This document shows, piece after piece, positions 35,971 to 45,470 of a stretch of DNA of 64,000 nt. The notes beneath the pieces were generated by a model, which worked only from the letters and a program-made list of their open reading frames with translations, did no database searches and was not told the DNA's origin. The stretch is from positions 48,269 to 112,268 of the forward strand of contig NZ_JABAST010000007.1 in assembly GCF_016107575.1 (NCBI RefSeq), given 5' to 3'. The DNA is from Psychrobacter faecalis (GTDB taxonomy: Bacteria > Pseudomonadota > Gammaproteobacteria > Pseudomonadales > Moraxellaceae). The translations under genes were made by a program, and so were the position numbers. Position 1 is the stretch's first letter; each line of letters starts with the position of its first letter.

Positions 35971-36636
35971 TCAGTATGAATAACTACTATTGCTATGAGC
36001 ACTCTTACTACCAGTGACATTAGTAGTTATACCCTGCTTTTCAGCTACATTATGAGGATCCATTGAAGGTTGCATTGCTGCTAAATCAACAGACTGCGCC
36101 AATAAATCATGGGCTCTATCATTGGCATGGTACATTACCCTTCGATTGATACGTACGGCAAGGTTATAAAACACCACTGCTGGAATTGCGACGGCAATGC
36201 CGAGACCTGTCATGATGAGCGCCTCGCCAACTGGCCCTGCCACTTGTCCAAGGCCTGCTTGCCCACTAGTACCAATATTATGTAACGCGTGAAAAATACC
36301 CCAAACTGTACCAAATAACCCAATAAACGGCGCGATCGCTGCAGTTGTACCTAAAATAGGCAAGCCGCGTTCGCTAGCAAAACGGTAACGCCCTATATGC
36401 TTTAATAATGCTTGCTCAATGACTAATCGACGCATAGCAGCATCAGAGTTAGTCACAGCTGAACGCTTCATCTCAACCTGCTGACTCAAATCATCAGCAA
36501 CACAGGCGGCCAATTTTCGGCTTTGTAATATGCGAATAATACCAGTTACCCAAGAGAGCACCGATAAGACCAATAGCAAGAAAAACAAGCTTTTGGTCAC
36601 CAAATCGCTGTATTGCCAGTAGCTTGTAAAGTCCAT
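35971..36636 (-). CDS. exbB: biopolymer transport protein ExbB
   Basis: MotA/TolQ/ExbB-family proton channel subunit of 221 residues. It has three membrane segments, the first near residues 12-35, and the conserved core GLPILGTTAAIAPFIGLFGTVWGI followed by GPVGEALIMTGLGIAVAIPAVVFYN. It partners with ExbD and TonB encoded beside it on the same strand. Confidence 0.93.
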   Translation of the reverse strand: MDFTSYWQYSDLVTKSLFFLLLVLSVLSWVTGIIRILQSRKLAACVADDLSQQVEMKRSAVTNSDAAMRRLVIEQALLKHIGRYRFASERGLPILGTTAAIAPFIGLFGTVWGIFHALHNIGTSGQAGLGQVAGPVGEALIMTGLGIAVAIPAVVFYNLAVRINRRVMYHANDRAHDLLAQSVDLAAMQPSMDPHNVAEKQGITTNVTGSKSAHSNSSYSY

Positions 36637-36759
36637 ATCAGACTCCTTAATATGTTATGCAATCATATGAGTTCGTTGCGAGTACCGCATAACGACTTAT
36701 CATGAAAAATTATAAATAGTGACGCTTTGAAAATAATGGGCTTGGTAAATAACTAACTT

Positions 36760-37710
36760 TTACGGCACTGCATAACTGATAGGTAAAGTCACATTACCCA
36801 CCACTGGTACGCCATTTTTCGTAAAGGGTTTAAATTTACCAGAACGTACTTGTTGCTGAGCTTCTCTATCGAGTGCAGCGTTGCCAGAAGATTGCGCTAA
36901 GCTCACATTATCAATGCCGCCTTGCTTATTAACTTGTAATATCAAAACCACCCTAAAGGTTTCGCCTGATTTGGCAGCTCGTCTGGCACGAGCAGGAAAA
37001 CTAAAACTCGGTTCTGAGGCCCAGTTAGCGTTAGTGGCAGTAAAATTGACGGGGGTATTACTTGCGGCGGCGGCAGCTTGTTGATTGGCTTTCTCACGAG
37101 CAGCGGCTTGTGCGGCTTCTCTTGCCGCTTTGGCATCGGATTCGGCTTGCGCTTCACGATCTGCCTTTGCTTTGGCATCTGCTGCTGCCTGAGCCTCTCG
37201 CATAGCTTTGGCATGCGCTTGTTGAGTAGCCTTTTCAGCCTGTACTGCCAATATCTTACGTTCGTTATCGGCTGCTAAAGCGCTTGCTTGAGCTGCTGCG
37301 TCTGATTCTTGTGATTTTATTGGTTGTTTGATGACAGGCTTGCTATTTACTACCTTTGTTGTCGCAGTAGCTGGCTTAGTATCAACTTGAGGCTTTGATG
37401 TCTCTTCTTTCACAACTGGTTGCACGGCTTTTTTAGGCTCTGGTTTTGCCTCAGGTACGCTAACAGATTGTGGTTTGAGCGCTTTAATAGGTTCGACTTC
37501 TGCGGCTGCCGTCACCGGCTCTGCAATTGTCGTAACTTCTGACACCAACTGTATTTCTATAGGTGGCGTTATTTTAAGTGGCTTAATAGTAGTCACAGGG
37601 GTTTTGACTATCACCAATGCAAGTGCTGTCAGCAAGTGTAATGTGACAACACAACCCATAACTGTTGATGTTAATTTAAGTGATGGCACATTGAAACTTG
37701 TTGAACCCAT
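36760..37710 (-). CDS. tonB: TonB energy-transducing protein
   Basis: A 316-residue TonB. An N-terminal membrane anchor (MGCVVTLHLLTALALVIV) is followed by a Pro/Lys/Glu-rich spanning region, then a long Ala/Lys/Glu/Gln-rich stretch (about residues 140-215) that is likely helical, and a C-terminal TonB domain (FSFPARARRAAKSGETFRVVLILQVNKQG to VGNVTLPISYAVP). It carries energy from ExbBD to outer-membrane receptors. The Ala-rich insert makes it longer than E. coli TonB. Fur-like palindromes lie upstream. Confidence 0.92.
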   Translation of the reverse strand: MGSTSFNVPSLKLTSTVMGCVVTLHLLTALALVIVKTPVTTIKPLKITPPIEIQLVSEVTTIAEPVTAAAEVEPIKALKPQSVSVPEAKPEPKKAVQPVVKEETSKPQVDTKPATATTKVVNSKPVIKQPIKSQESDAAAQASALAADNERKILAVQAEKATQQAHAKAMREAQAAADAKAKADREAQAESDAKAAREAAQAAAREKANQQAAAAASNTPVNFTATNANWASEPSFSFPARARRAAKSGETFRVVLILQVNKQGGIDNVSLAQSSGNAALDREAQQQVRSGKFKPFTKNGVPVVGNVTLPISYAVP

Positions 37711-37756
37711 AACAGCCTAATAAGTCTATAAAATAAAATGTAATAGTAATGCAAAC

Positions 37757-37779
37757 GATAACTATTAACAATAATTATC
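37757..37779. promoter_or_regulatory. Fur-box-like palindrome before tonB
   Basis: GATAA and TTATC arms frame a 23-base AT-rich site 47 bases before the tonB start on the minus strand. It is looser than the other Fur-like sites here. Confidence 0.45.
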
Positions 37780-37908
37780 TTTCAGATGTTAATTTCCGCT
37801 TACAAATTACCCTCTCTACTTTAAATAGGTTTAAGAGGAAGGCAAGCTGTTTCTTAAAAGCTGCTAGAAAGATGAGTACCTCTATCTATGAAAATAACCA
37901 ATATAAAT

Positions 37909-37935
37909 AATGACAATAGTTCTCATTATCATTGA
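37909..37935. promoter_or_regulatory. Fur-box-like site before the siderophore ABC operon
   Basis: ATAATGACAATAGTTCTCAT continues to TATCATT; read on the minus strand it is close to GATAATGAtAAtcATTATC. It lies in the 433-base divergent region between tonB and the binding-protein gene, which otherwise holds no gene. Confidence 0.6.
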
Positions 37936-38143
37936 TATATATCACTAACTCCTTTATGATAATCGCTGTTTACTTATCTGACCTTACAAAAAACGAAATA
38001 AGCAATAAGATTGAAGATTGAAGGCAAAATAAATAGCGAAGAACACTGTTGTTAATACAGTTATGCAGACTCTTTACTACCCTTCATATATTTGGCAGTC
38101 GTTTAATTAACCAACTTTCTATAACCTGTATAATGAGTTATTT

Positions 38144-39187
38144 ATGTTTACCACTTTACTCTCTACACCAGTACCTGTATTCAAGCGTCCTTTATTAACC
38201 ACTATGATGGTGGCATTAGTAGCCACTGTTAGTTTGACTGGCTGTACATCATCCGACTCTAGCGACTCTGAAACTGCAACGATTACAACAGAAAATAAAA
38301 CGACAGATACAGTCTCAAATGCTACTAGTAATGGCGAGTCTGCCACTACTGTAAAAATTGATACCGTAAAAGGTGAAGTAAGCTTACCGATGAACCCATC
38401 ACCCATTGCAGTATATGACATGACGCTAATGCAAGATTTAGCCGCTCTTGATGTGCCTATTCAAGGTATGCCAAACAATATGTTGTTAGACAATCTGCAA
38501 GCAAAAAACCAACCTGAGCCAAAAGAAGTAGGTACGTTATTTGAGCCAGATCTTGAAGCCTTGAATGCGCTACAACCGCAGGCAATTTTAATTGGCGGCC
38601 GCACTGCTAAAAAATACGATGAACTTTCGAACATTGCTCTTACCCTTGATATGAGTGTCGATACCGCCGATATTTATGAATCGAGCAAGCGCCGCCTGGC
38701 TGATTTAGGAGTATTGTTTGGTAAAAGTGAGCAAGCGGCCAAACTGCAAAAAGACATTGATGACCTGTTAGCAGAAACCAAAGCTTCCACCAAAGATAAG
38801 GGCACAGGCCTAGTCGTCATGGTCAATGGCAATAAAATGTCGGTATATGGTACTGAGTCACGCTATGGTTTTATTCACACCGTACTCAATATTCCAATAG
38901 CGGATGGACAAATCAAAGATGGTAACCACGGTCAGCCAGTGTCTTTTGAATATCTACAAAAGACCAATCCAGACTGGTTATTTGTCATTGACCGTAGCGC
39001 GGCAATTGGTGAAGACAGTGCTGGAGCAAAAGCAGTATTAGATAATAAACTGGTTGCCCAAACCACTGCTTGGAGTAAAGATCAAGTGGTATATCTCAGT
39101 CCAGACTCTTATCTTGCATTCGGCGGTTATTATCAATGGATTAAAGATTTAACGACCATTAAAGACGCTTTTAATAATGCTAAATAA
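38144..39187 (+). CDS. siderophore ABC transporter, substrate-binding lipoprotein
   Basis: FatB/CeuE/YclQ-type periplasmic binding protein, 347 residues. It has a lipoprotein signal with lipobox LTGC, a Ser/Thr-rich linker, then the binding fold: VKGEVSLPMNPSPIAVYDMTLMQDLAALDV, VGTLFEPDLEALNALQPQAILIGGRTAKKYDEL, and the end YQWIKDLTTIKDAFNNAK. It captures ferric siderophore in the periplasm and hands it to the permease encoded next. The ribosome-binding site before 38144 is weak, so a start further in is possible. Confidence 0.88.
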   Translation: MFTTLLSTPVPVFKRPLLTTMMVALVATVSLTGCTSSDSSDSETATITTENKTTDTVSNATSNGESATTVKIDTVKGEVSLPMNPSPIAVYDMTLMQDLAALDVPIQGMPNNMLLDNLQAKNQPEPKEVGTLFEPDLEALNALQPQAILIGGRTAKKYDELSNIALTLDMSVDTADIYESSKRRLADLGVLFGKSEQAAKLQKDIDDLLAETKASTKDKGTGLVVMVNGNKMSVYGTESRYGFIHTVLNIPIADGQIKDGNHGQPVSFEYLQKTNPDWLFVIDRSAAIGEDSAGAKAVLDNKLVAQTTAWSKDQVVYLSPDSYLAFGGYYQWIKDLTTIKDAFNNAK

Positions 39188-39271
39188 TCGTTAGATTTAT
39201 TAAGCATTATTAGATAACTGTCCTCAAACGATCACTTTGTGCGTCAATAAATTTCTAAGCCAGCAAACTTT

Positions 39272-40372
39272 ATGCCGTTATTTTCTAATAAGATCAGTGT
39301 TGAGGATAAAGCAAGCGCTTCTTTGTCCACTAGCTCAGCAAAGTCGTCAAAAAGCGCGAGCAATAGTTTTAGCGCTCAACCTCGACGTGCCGTTATGGCA
39401 CCATGGTTCATTAACAGCGCTAGCCTCATCATTATGGGGCTTTTGGTGTTATTAAGCTTATCAATCGGTGTAGCCGATTTTTCCTGGTCAGGTATCCTGC
39501 AAAGCCTCATCAGTCATAGCGCCAACTCAGACAGCTCGTTAATGTTAGTCAGCCGACTACCGCGTACCATTGCCATTATCTTAACAGGTATCGCAATGGC
39601 AGTGGCTGGAATGATTATTCAGGTAGTACTAAAAAACCGCTTCGTTGAGCCATCAATGGTTGGTGCTACCCAAAGTGCAGCGCTAGGGTTGCTCGTGGTC
39701 AGCTTGCTGTTTCCAGCCAGTGCGCTTATTATTAAAATGGGCGTGGCAACCATCGCTGCTCTATTTGGCATGATGTTATTTATGCTGCTGATTCACCGTA
39801 TTCCACCGACAGACTTTTTAATGATTCCGCTGATTGGTATTGTCTTTGGCGGCATCATTGAAGCAGTGACGACCTTCATCGCGTATCAGACTGAGTCATT
39901 ACAAATGCTAAGTGTTTGGCAGTTTGGTGACTTTTCTGGCGTATTAGCTGGTCGTTATGAATTATTGTGGCTGACAGGTGTACTCTGCGTGCTGGCTTAT
40001 ATCATCGCCGATAAACTGACCATCATTGGTTTAGGCGATAATATTGCGCTTAACTTAGGCATCAGCAAGCGTCATGTGACGTGGATTGGCGTCGGAATGG
40101 TTGCCATGATGAGTGCCGTTGTCGTCGTGACGGTGGGTATGATTCCATTTATTGGTTTGGTCGTGCCCAATATCGTCAGTCGATTGATGGGTGATAAATT
40201 ACGCCGTAGTTTACCTGCGGTTGCCTTGCTTGGTGCTTCAGCGGTATTGCTGTGCGATATTATTGGACGCTCGATTCGCTATCCATTTGAAGTGCCCGTA
40301 GCAACAGTTTTCGGTGTGGTTGGTACGGTACTGTTTTTATGGCTATTATTACGTGCACCTGCTGAACAATAA
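39272..40372 (+). CDS. siderophore ABC transporter permease (FatD/CeuB type)
   Basis: FecCD-family inner-membrane permease of 366 residues with about nine to ten helices. Typical parts are LPRTIAIILTGIAMAVAGMIIQVVLKNRFVEPSMVGATQSAALG and VTVGMIPFIGLVVPNIVSRLMGD (the ATPase-coupling region). The first 45 residues are polar and Ser-rich, so the true start may be the internal Met before APWFINSAS. It forms a heterodimer with the next gene product. Confidence 0.88.
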   Translation: MPLFSNKISVEDKASASLSTSSAKSSKSASNSFSAQPRRAVMAPWFINSASLIIMGLLVLLSLSIGVADFSWSGILQSLISHSANSDSSLMLVSRLPRTIAIILTGIAMAVAGMIIQVVLKNRFVEPSMVGATQSAALGLLVVSLLFPASALIIKMGVATIAALFGMMLFMLLIHRIPPTDFLMIPLIGIVFGGIIEAVTTFIAYQTESLQMLSVWQFGDFSGVLAGRYELLWLTGVLCVLAYIIADKLTIIGLGDNIALNLGISKRHVTWIGVGMVAMMSAVVVVTVGMIPFIGLVVPNIVSRLMGDKLRRSLPAVALLGASAVLLCDIIGRSIRYPFEVPVATVFGVVGTVLFLWLLLRAPAEQ

Positions 40373-40469
40373 AAGCTGTTATTTGAATCACTCAACCCAA
40401 TCCAGTTACCTAATCTTTTCACTTATCACTGCTTTTTTACCAATAAGTTTGGCACTATAGGATTTACGC

Positions 40470-41540
40470 ATGTTTTCATCATCTAAGCCTAGCGCCGCAA
40501 CCACTAACACCGCAGACGATAGTGCTTCAGAAAATAACGACGCTCTTACTTCTGGACAAAGTCGTCTAGCACAACTCTGGACAACAATCGTTAATCATCC
40601 AAAATCGATTGCGTCCATTGTATTGCTTATCTCGATGATTCTGTTTTTAAGCATTAACGTCCATGGACATTGGGATTTTGCGCTACCATTACGTAGTAAA
40701 AAACTACTAGCGCTGATGGTCGTTGGTTATGCGATTGGCGTCTCTACCCTATTGTTTCAAACCTTAACCCACAATCCTATTTTGACGCCCTCATTGTTGG
40801 GCTTTGATTCGCTGTATGTATTGCTGCAAAGCTTACTAGTATTCTTTTTGGGCGCGATTAGCTTTACCAGTCTTAATCCGATTGCTAAATTTTCGCTTGA
40901 AATTGTCTTGATGTTTGGCGCGTCGTTATTGCTATTTAAACTACTGTTCTCCAAAAGCAGTCAGGATTTAACACGGCTGATATTAGTCGGCGTCATCTTT
41001 GGGGTGTTGTTTCGCAGCTTATCGGCACTGATTGCGCGATTGATTAACCCTGATGATTTCGTCGTTGTGCAATCGGCAAGTTACGCCCAGTTCAATACCG
41101 TAAACCCACAACTTTTGGGTATTAGCTTTATTATTTGTGTCATTAGTGCGCTGTTTATTTGGCGCTGGCGCTATCAGTGCGATGTTTTGATGCTTGGTAA
41201 ATCACAGGCAATCAACCTCGGTATCAACTACCAACGCCTAGCATTTGGGCTGTTAACGGGCATTGCGGTACTAGTTGCTACGGCAACCGCATTAGTTGGT
41301 CCAGTGACTTTCTTTGGCTTATTGGTCTGCGCATTGACCAATCGTATCGCGCGTAATATGTATCATAGCGAACGCTTAATATTGGTCAGCTTAGTGGCAA
41401 TTATTTGCTTGGTACTCGGTCAAACCATATTTGAGCAAGTTCTCGGTATGGCTGGCGTCTTATCGGTCGTCATTGAATTGGCTGGTGGCTTGGTATTTTT
41501 AATATTGATTTTTATGAGCCAACGTCGCTCAAGCCATTAA
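40470..41540 (+). CDS. siderophore ABC transporter permease (FatC/CeuC type)
   Basis: Second FecCD-family permease, 356 residues. About 45 polar N-terminal residues precede helix 1 (IASIVLLISMILFLSINVHG). Then come LLALMVVGYAIGVSTLLFQTLTHNPILTPSLLGFDSLYVLL and VGPVTFFGLLVCALTNRIARNMYHSER, typical of this permease type. It lies between the first permease and the ATPase gene in one co-directional run. Confidence 0.88.
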   Translation: MFSSSKPSAATTNTADDSASENNDALTSGQSRLAQLWTTIVNHPKSIASIVLLISMILFLSINVHGHWDFALPLRSKKLLALMVVGYAIGVSTLLFQTLTHNPILTPSLLGFDSLYVLLQSLLVFFLGAISFTSLNPIAKFSLEIVLMFGASLLLFKLLFSKSSQDLTRLILVGVIFGVLFRSLSALIARLINPDDFVVVQSASYAQFNTVNPQLLGISFIICVISALFIWRWRYQCDVLMLGKSQAINLGINYQRLAFGLLTGIAVLVATATALVGPVTFFGLLVCALTNRIARNMYHSERLILVSLVAIICLVLGQTIFEQVLGMAGVLSVVIELAGGLVFLILIFMSQRRSSH

Positions 41541-41611
41541 CCATAAAAATTTATTGAAAATTTAGCTCACAGATACTCAAATGAAGTAAAAACAATAAAG
41601 TAAGAACAATT

Positions 41612-42382
41612 ATGATAAAAATAACTGGCATCTCGCATCATATCGGCAAACAGCAAATCTTGCATGACATGACACTGACCCTGCCTAGTGCCCAAATCAT
41701 TGCCTTAATTGGTCCCAACGGCGCTGGCAAATCCACTCTATTTTCGGTGATGGCACGCTTGCAACCTTTGCAAAGTGGGCAAGTAAGCTTTGATGTAAAT
41801 AATGAGGAACGTGGTATTGTCAGCTGTGATGCACGAACCTTGTCTAAAACGGTGGCAATGCTTGGGCAAGATAACCAAGTGCAAGGGCGGCTTCGGGTGC
41901 ATGAACTACTAATGTTTGGGCGCTATCCTTATCATCAAGGTCAGCCAACCGCCAACGATCAACAAAAAGTGCAAGAAATTATAGAGCGCTATGAGCTTCA
42001 GCCGTTAGCCGAACGCTTCTTATCGACACTATCAGGTGGTCAACGCCAACGTGTGCTGATTGCGATGATTGTTTGTCAAGATACGCCGTATTTATTGCTT
42101 GACGAGCCATTAAATAATTTGGATATGTACCATGCTGGTCGCCTGATGCGTGAACTACGTGAGTTAAGTCATACTGAGCAAAAAACCGTGGTCATTGTCC
42201 TCCATGATATCAATCAAGCCGCACAGTTCGCTGATACCGTGGTAACGATGAAAAATGGGCGTGTGCTAGCCACAGGAGCGCCTGTAGATGTCCTCACGCA
42301 AGAAACCATGAAAGATTTATACAACGTCGATGTCACTGTTTTAAACCATCAAGGTCGTCCAGTGATTGTCGATACGGTGTAA
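41612..42382 (+). CDS. siderophore ABC transporter ATPase (FatE/CeuD type)
   Basis: ABC ATPase of 256 residues. Walker A is GPNGAGKST, the signature LSGGQRQR, Walker B YLLLDEPLNNLD and the switch His VVIVLHDINQAA. It energises ferric-siderophore import by the two preceding permeases and closes the operon of four transporter genes. GAAGTAAAAAC-type sequence before the ATG gives only a weak ribosome-binding site. Confidence 0.92.
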   Translation: MIKITGISHHIGKQQILHDMTLTLPSAQIIALIGPNGAGKSTLFSVMARLQPLQSGQVSFDVNNEERGIVSCDARTLSKTVAMLGQDNQVQGRLRVHELLMFGRYPYHQGQPTANDQQKVQEIIERYELQPLAERFLSTLSGGQRQRVLIAMIVCQDTPYLLLDEPLNNLDMYHAGRLMRELRELSHTEQKTVVIVLHDINQAAQFADTVVTMKNGRVLATGAPVDVLTQETMKDLYNVDVTVLNHQGRPVIVDTV

Positions 42383-42524
42383 TTCAAGCTAACTGCCTCT
42401 AGCTTCATTCCTTACTTCTTAAAAAGAACAATTTATCTCACCTTCTGAAAATCATTCAATAGTTACTGACTAATAAAAACTAAGAATATATATAGTCAGG
42501 GAAAAGCAATATCGATACATAACA

Positions 42525-42600
42525 GTGCTGCTGATATCAATTTTTCTCGCTTGCTGAGCCTACGCAGACAGAGGCTGCAAAAAATTGATATCAGCAGCAC
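42525..42600. repeat. 21-base perfect inverted repeat, possible REP/MITE-like element
   Basis: GTGCTGCTGATATCAATTTT plus T (42525-42545) is repeated in exact reverse complement at 42580-42600, around a 34-base centre that can itself fold (GCTTGCTGAGCC and GAGGCTGC parts). It lacks a terminator tail. It sits between the ABC operon and a receptor remnant, in a region where nothing is coding. Confidence 0.65.
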
Positions 42601-42663
42601 CGTAGCGTTTTTAAGATACTTTAACTATAGTGACGATACCAAAACCAATAAGCTTTAGAACTG

Positions 42664-42735
42664 TTAGATTAAAGAGGCTTTGATGTTACGACCTGGCTCA
42701 AAGCCAGTGACAGCATCACCAGTCGCATTTAAATG
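42664..42735 (-). pseudogene. C-terminal remnant of a TonB-dependent receptor
   Basis: The minus strand reads KVIHLNATGDAVTGFEPGRN and then IKASLI before a stop. EPGRN near the end is a hallmark of the last barrel strands of TonB-dependent receptors. A stop codon precedes it, and no further receptor sequence is present upstream, so this is a fossil of a second receptor gene. Confidence 0.55.
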
Positions 42736-42777
42736 AATTACTTTTTACAAGATTATGAGACAATTGATCACCCAAAT

Positions 42778-42812
42778 AAAAAGGTCTGAACCATTAGTTC
42801 AGACCTTTTTTA
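42778..42812. terminator. bidirectional terminator after the FepA-like gene
   Basis: AAAAAGGTCTGAAC and GTTCAGACCTTTTT pair perfectly around a five-base loop. It lies 28 bases beyond the receptor stop codon. Confidence 0.88.
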
Positions 42813-42840
42813 TTCTTAAAGAAAATACTGTATCTAAGAA

Positions 42841-45192
42841 TTAGAAATCAATACTCACATCAAACACATAAGCCCGACCTGGCTCATTAAAAGTTCGAGC
42901 ACCCGCATTGGTACCCGTGCCTTCGCGTTTAATTTGCTTATCAAATAAGTTTTTGATTCCGGCACCAACGGTGACACTATCCGTCAAGTTATAGCGAGTG
43001 CTGATATTGGCAAGTGCATAAGGCTTACGATCAAGCTTTAGCGTTTCTAACGCATCGCCAGTAGTAACTGAAACTTCAGGCGCTTCAATAGTTCCGTAAT
43101 AACTAACACCAAAGTCGGTATTCCAACGTGGGGTAATGTCCCAGTTAACGTTAGAATTAACAGTAAACTTAGGGATTAATGATAACGCTTCGCCAGTATC
43201 TTTACGTTCTGAGCGAATATTTCCAGTGACATTAGTAGACCAAGAAACCGTGTCAGTCACTGGCACTTTTACAAAGCCTTCAAGACCTTCAATGATGGCT
43301 TCGCCTTGGTTCTCCCATTGAAAAACAGAGCGGTTTATATCTGCACTATCAACCACCACACCAACTACACCCACACGATCTACACCCGCACCAATACGGT
43401 TGTCATAGGCATTATGATAATACGTCAGACCAGCATTGAGTCCTGTACCATCGTCATAGGTAAAAGTCAGCTCTTTGTTCCAAGAAGTCTCGTGCTCGAG
43501 ATCAGTGTTACCCAAAACATAGCAGCCTCGTTGATCAGTCGGAATCCAAGAAGGACAGCCATTGCCTTTAGTGTAGTAGATATAGTTGGGATCAAGTTGA
43601 TAAAGTGATGGTGCTTTAAAGGCGCGACTGACCCCTGCTTTCACCGACCAGTTAGGGCTAAAGTCCCAAGTAGTATTGATACTCGGTGACCAATTGCTAC
43701 CGGCTTCGCTGTGATAATCAAAACGGAGCCCTGGGGTTACATACCAATCTTGAGTGATTTGGTAGTTGTCTTCTAAATAAGCACCTATCAGGTAAGCATC
43801 TGATTTTGGATCGCGCTTAGCAGGGTCAGTTTCCACATCCCCAAAGTCAAAGCCTTCATCAAAAGTTAAATCTGAAACCACAGGATTATTGAGTTTTTCA
43901 CCACGGAACTCAGCGCCTGCAGTCAAGGTGTGGCGGTCAAAAAAGATATCCCACTCTGACTTGGCGTTAAGTGTGTCATAAGTCGCTTTGTTCCATAGGT
44001 AATCTTCGCCTTCTACTGGAGGCTTAATTTGACCTTCAATACTACCACCAGTACCTTCAGCCAAGCGCTCATTATTGGTACGGTTAAACTCTAAATAGCT
44101 GTTACTACGGGAGTTTTCATAGTCACCTCGATGGGTTAAAGCAGCACCATAGCGGCGCATCTTATTGGTGGTGTCACCCCCTAGGGTTTCGACCAAGTCA
44201 TCATTGACTGTTTGGAATTGCGAGTCGCCCGCCCAGCGGTTATCTTGCGTGCTGTAGTTGACCTCAAAACCCACAGTATTCATCGCATCCATAGCGTATT
44301 CAAAAAGCTGGCGGACGTCTACATTTTCCACCCCTTCAACACCTGCCGCGACCGAAGCAGCTGGTCCGTTGCTCCCATCAACAATTTGGGCGTCTTCGGC
44401 ATTGATATAAGGGTCATCACCTTCACTGTCGTGGTAACCCAACGTGGTACGGAAGGACAGCTTGTCGTTTAAAGAGCCAGCCATATTGATATTGGTGCGC
44501 CAGTCTTTGCCTTCTAAGTCACTCTCTGGGGATTCGTAGTGACCGGTGACCGAAAATTCTTTTTTAGTAGGCGCTTTGGTGATGATATTAACTACCCCGC
44601 CCATACTACCAGAACCATAGCGAGCCGCGGCTGGACCACGCAATACTTCGATTCGTTCAATAGCGCTCGGCGGCACCCATTGCGAGTCTCCACGGGTATC
44701 TTGCTCGCTAGCACGACCAGGGCGAACTGCATTGCGAGAAGTAACAGGACGGCCGTCGATTAGAATCAGCGTGTTATTCGGTCCCATACCACGTAGGTCA
44801 ATCTGGCGCTGGTTACCGCGCTGACCAGAAGTTGAGGAGCCAGATAGGTTAACCCCAGGCATTTTGCGCACGATCTCTGCAATGTCATTGGAAACAGAGG
44901 CTTTTTTGATGGCCTCTTCACTAATCACTGACAGACCCGCTGCTTGTTCTAGCTCCTCTCGCGCCGCTTTAACGACAATGGTATCTAGCTCAACAGAGGG
45001 CATAGCTTGCTGTTCTGCCGCTTCTTGCGCTTCTATTTGTTGTACAGTAAGGCCACCGCTCTCAGCTGCGAATGCGGTAGTAGTAAGAATAGAGGCGATA
45101 GCGATGCTCAGAAAAGCTTTACCAGTCGTTAAACATAGTGGTTTTTGTAAGGAAGAGTTTTTTATAGCAAAAGAGGTTGGTAATATTGGCAT
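42841..45192 (-). CDS. fepA: FepA/PfeA-like enterobactin-type receptor
   Basis: TonB-dependent outer-membrane receptor of 783 residues. The ATG at 45192 has AGGA nine bases upstream; a TTG at 45201 touches that site and is less likely. A signal peptide is followed by the TonB box VELDTIVV, a plug with MPGVNLSGSSTSGQRGNQRQ and DTRGDSQWVPPSAIERIEVLRG, as in ferric-enterobactin receptors, and a barrel ending DVSIDF. With the upstream esterase and ABC transporter it suggests catecholate siderophore use. A perfect Fur-like palindrome lies upstream. Confidence 0.88.
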   Translation of the reverse strand: MPILPTSFAIKNSSLQKPLCLTTGKAFLSIAIASILTTTAFAAESGGLTVQQIEAQEAAEQQAMPSVELDTIVVKAAREELEQAAGLSVISEEAIKKASVSNDIAEIVRKMPGVNLSGSSTSGQRGNQRQIDLRGMGPNNTLILIDGRPVTSRNAVRPGRASEQDTRGDSQWVPPSAIERIEVLRGPAAARYGSGSMGGVVNIITKAPTKKEFSVTGHYESPESDLEGKDWRTNINMAGSLNDKLSFRTTLGYHDSEGDDPYINAEDAQIVDGSNGPAASVAAGVEGVENVDVRQLFEYAMDAMNTVGFEVNYSTQDNRWAGDSQFQTVNDDLVETLGGDTTNKMRRYGAALTHRGDYENSRSNSYLEFNRTNNERLAEGTGGSIEGQIKPPVEGEDYLWNKATYDTLNAKSEWDIFFDRHTLTAGAEFRGEKLNNPVVSDLTFDEGFDFGDVETDPAKRDPKSDAYLIGAYLEDNYQITQDWYVTPGLRFDYHSEAGSNWSPSINTTWDFSPNWSVKAGVSRAFKAPSLYQLDPNYIYYTKGNGCPSWIPTDQRGCYVLGNTDLEHETSWNKELTFTYDDGTGLNAGLTYYHNAYDNRIGAGVDRVGVVGVVVDSADINRSVFQWENQGEAIIEGLEGFVKVPVTDTVSWSTNVTGNIRSERKDTGEALSLIPKFTVNSNVNWDITPRWNTDFGVSYYGTIEAPEVSVTTGDALETLKLDRKPYALANISTRYNLTDSVTVGAGIKNLFDKQIKREGTGTNAGARTFNEPGRAYVFDVSIDF

Positions 45193-45445
45193 AGATGACA
45201 ATCCTGGAAGTATTTAGTGTTTACTAATATTTTTCAGCTTTTCTGATAGAAGAGATTCGATATAACATCATGAATACCTGCTAGAAAAACACGGTAAAGT
45301 TATGCTTTTTAATTGCTATAAAAGTAAGATAAGTAATTGAAGTATTAATATAGATAACATCTTAAAACTAGAAGATGCAAAGAGCTACCCACTACTCAGC
45401 AATAAAGAATGCACACTTTAGCAACATTATAAAAATAACGCAAAC

Positions 45446-45470
45446 AATAATGATAATAGTTATCATTATT
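45446..45470. promoter_or_regulatory. perfect Fur-box palindrome before the FepA-like gene
   Basis: AATAATGATAA and TTATCATTATT are exact 11-base arms around TAG, matching the Fur consensus very well. It lies about 255 bases before the receptor start on the minus strand. Confidence 0.75.
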
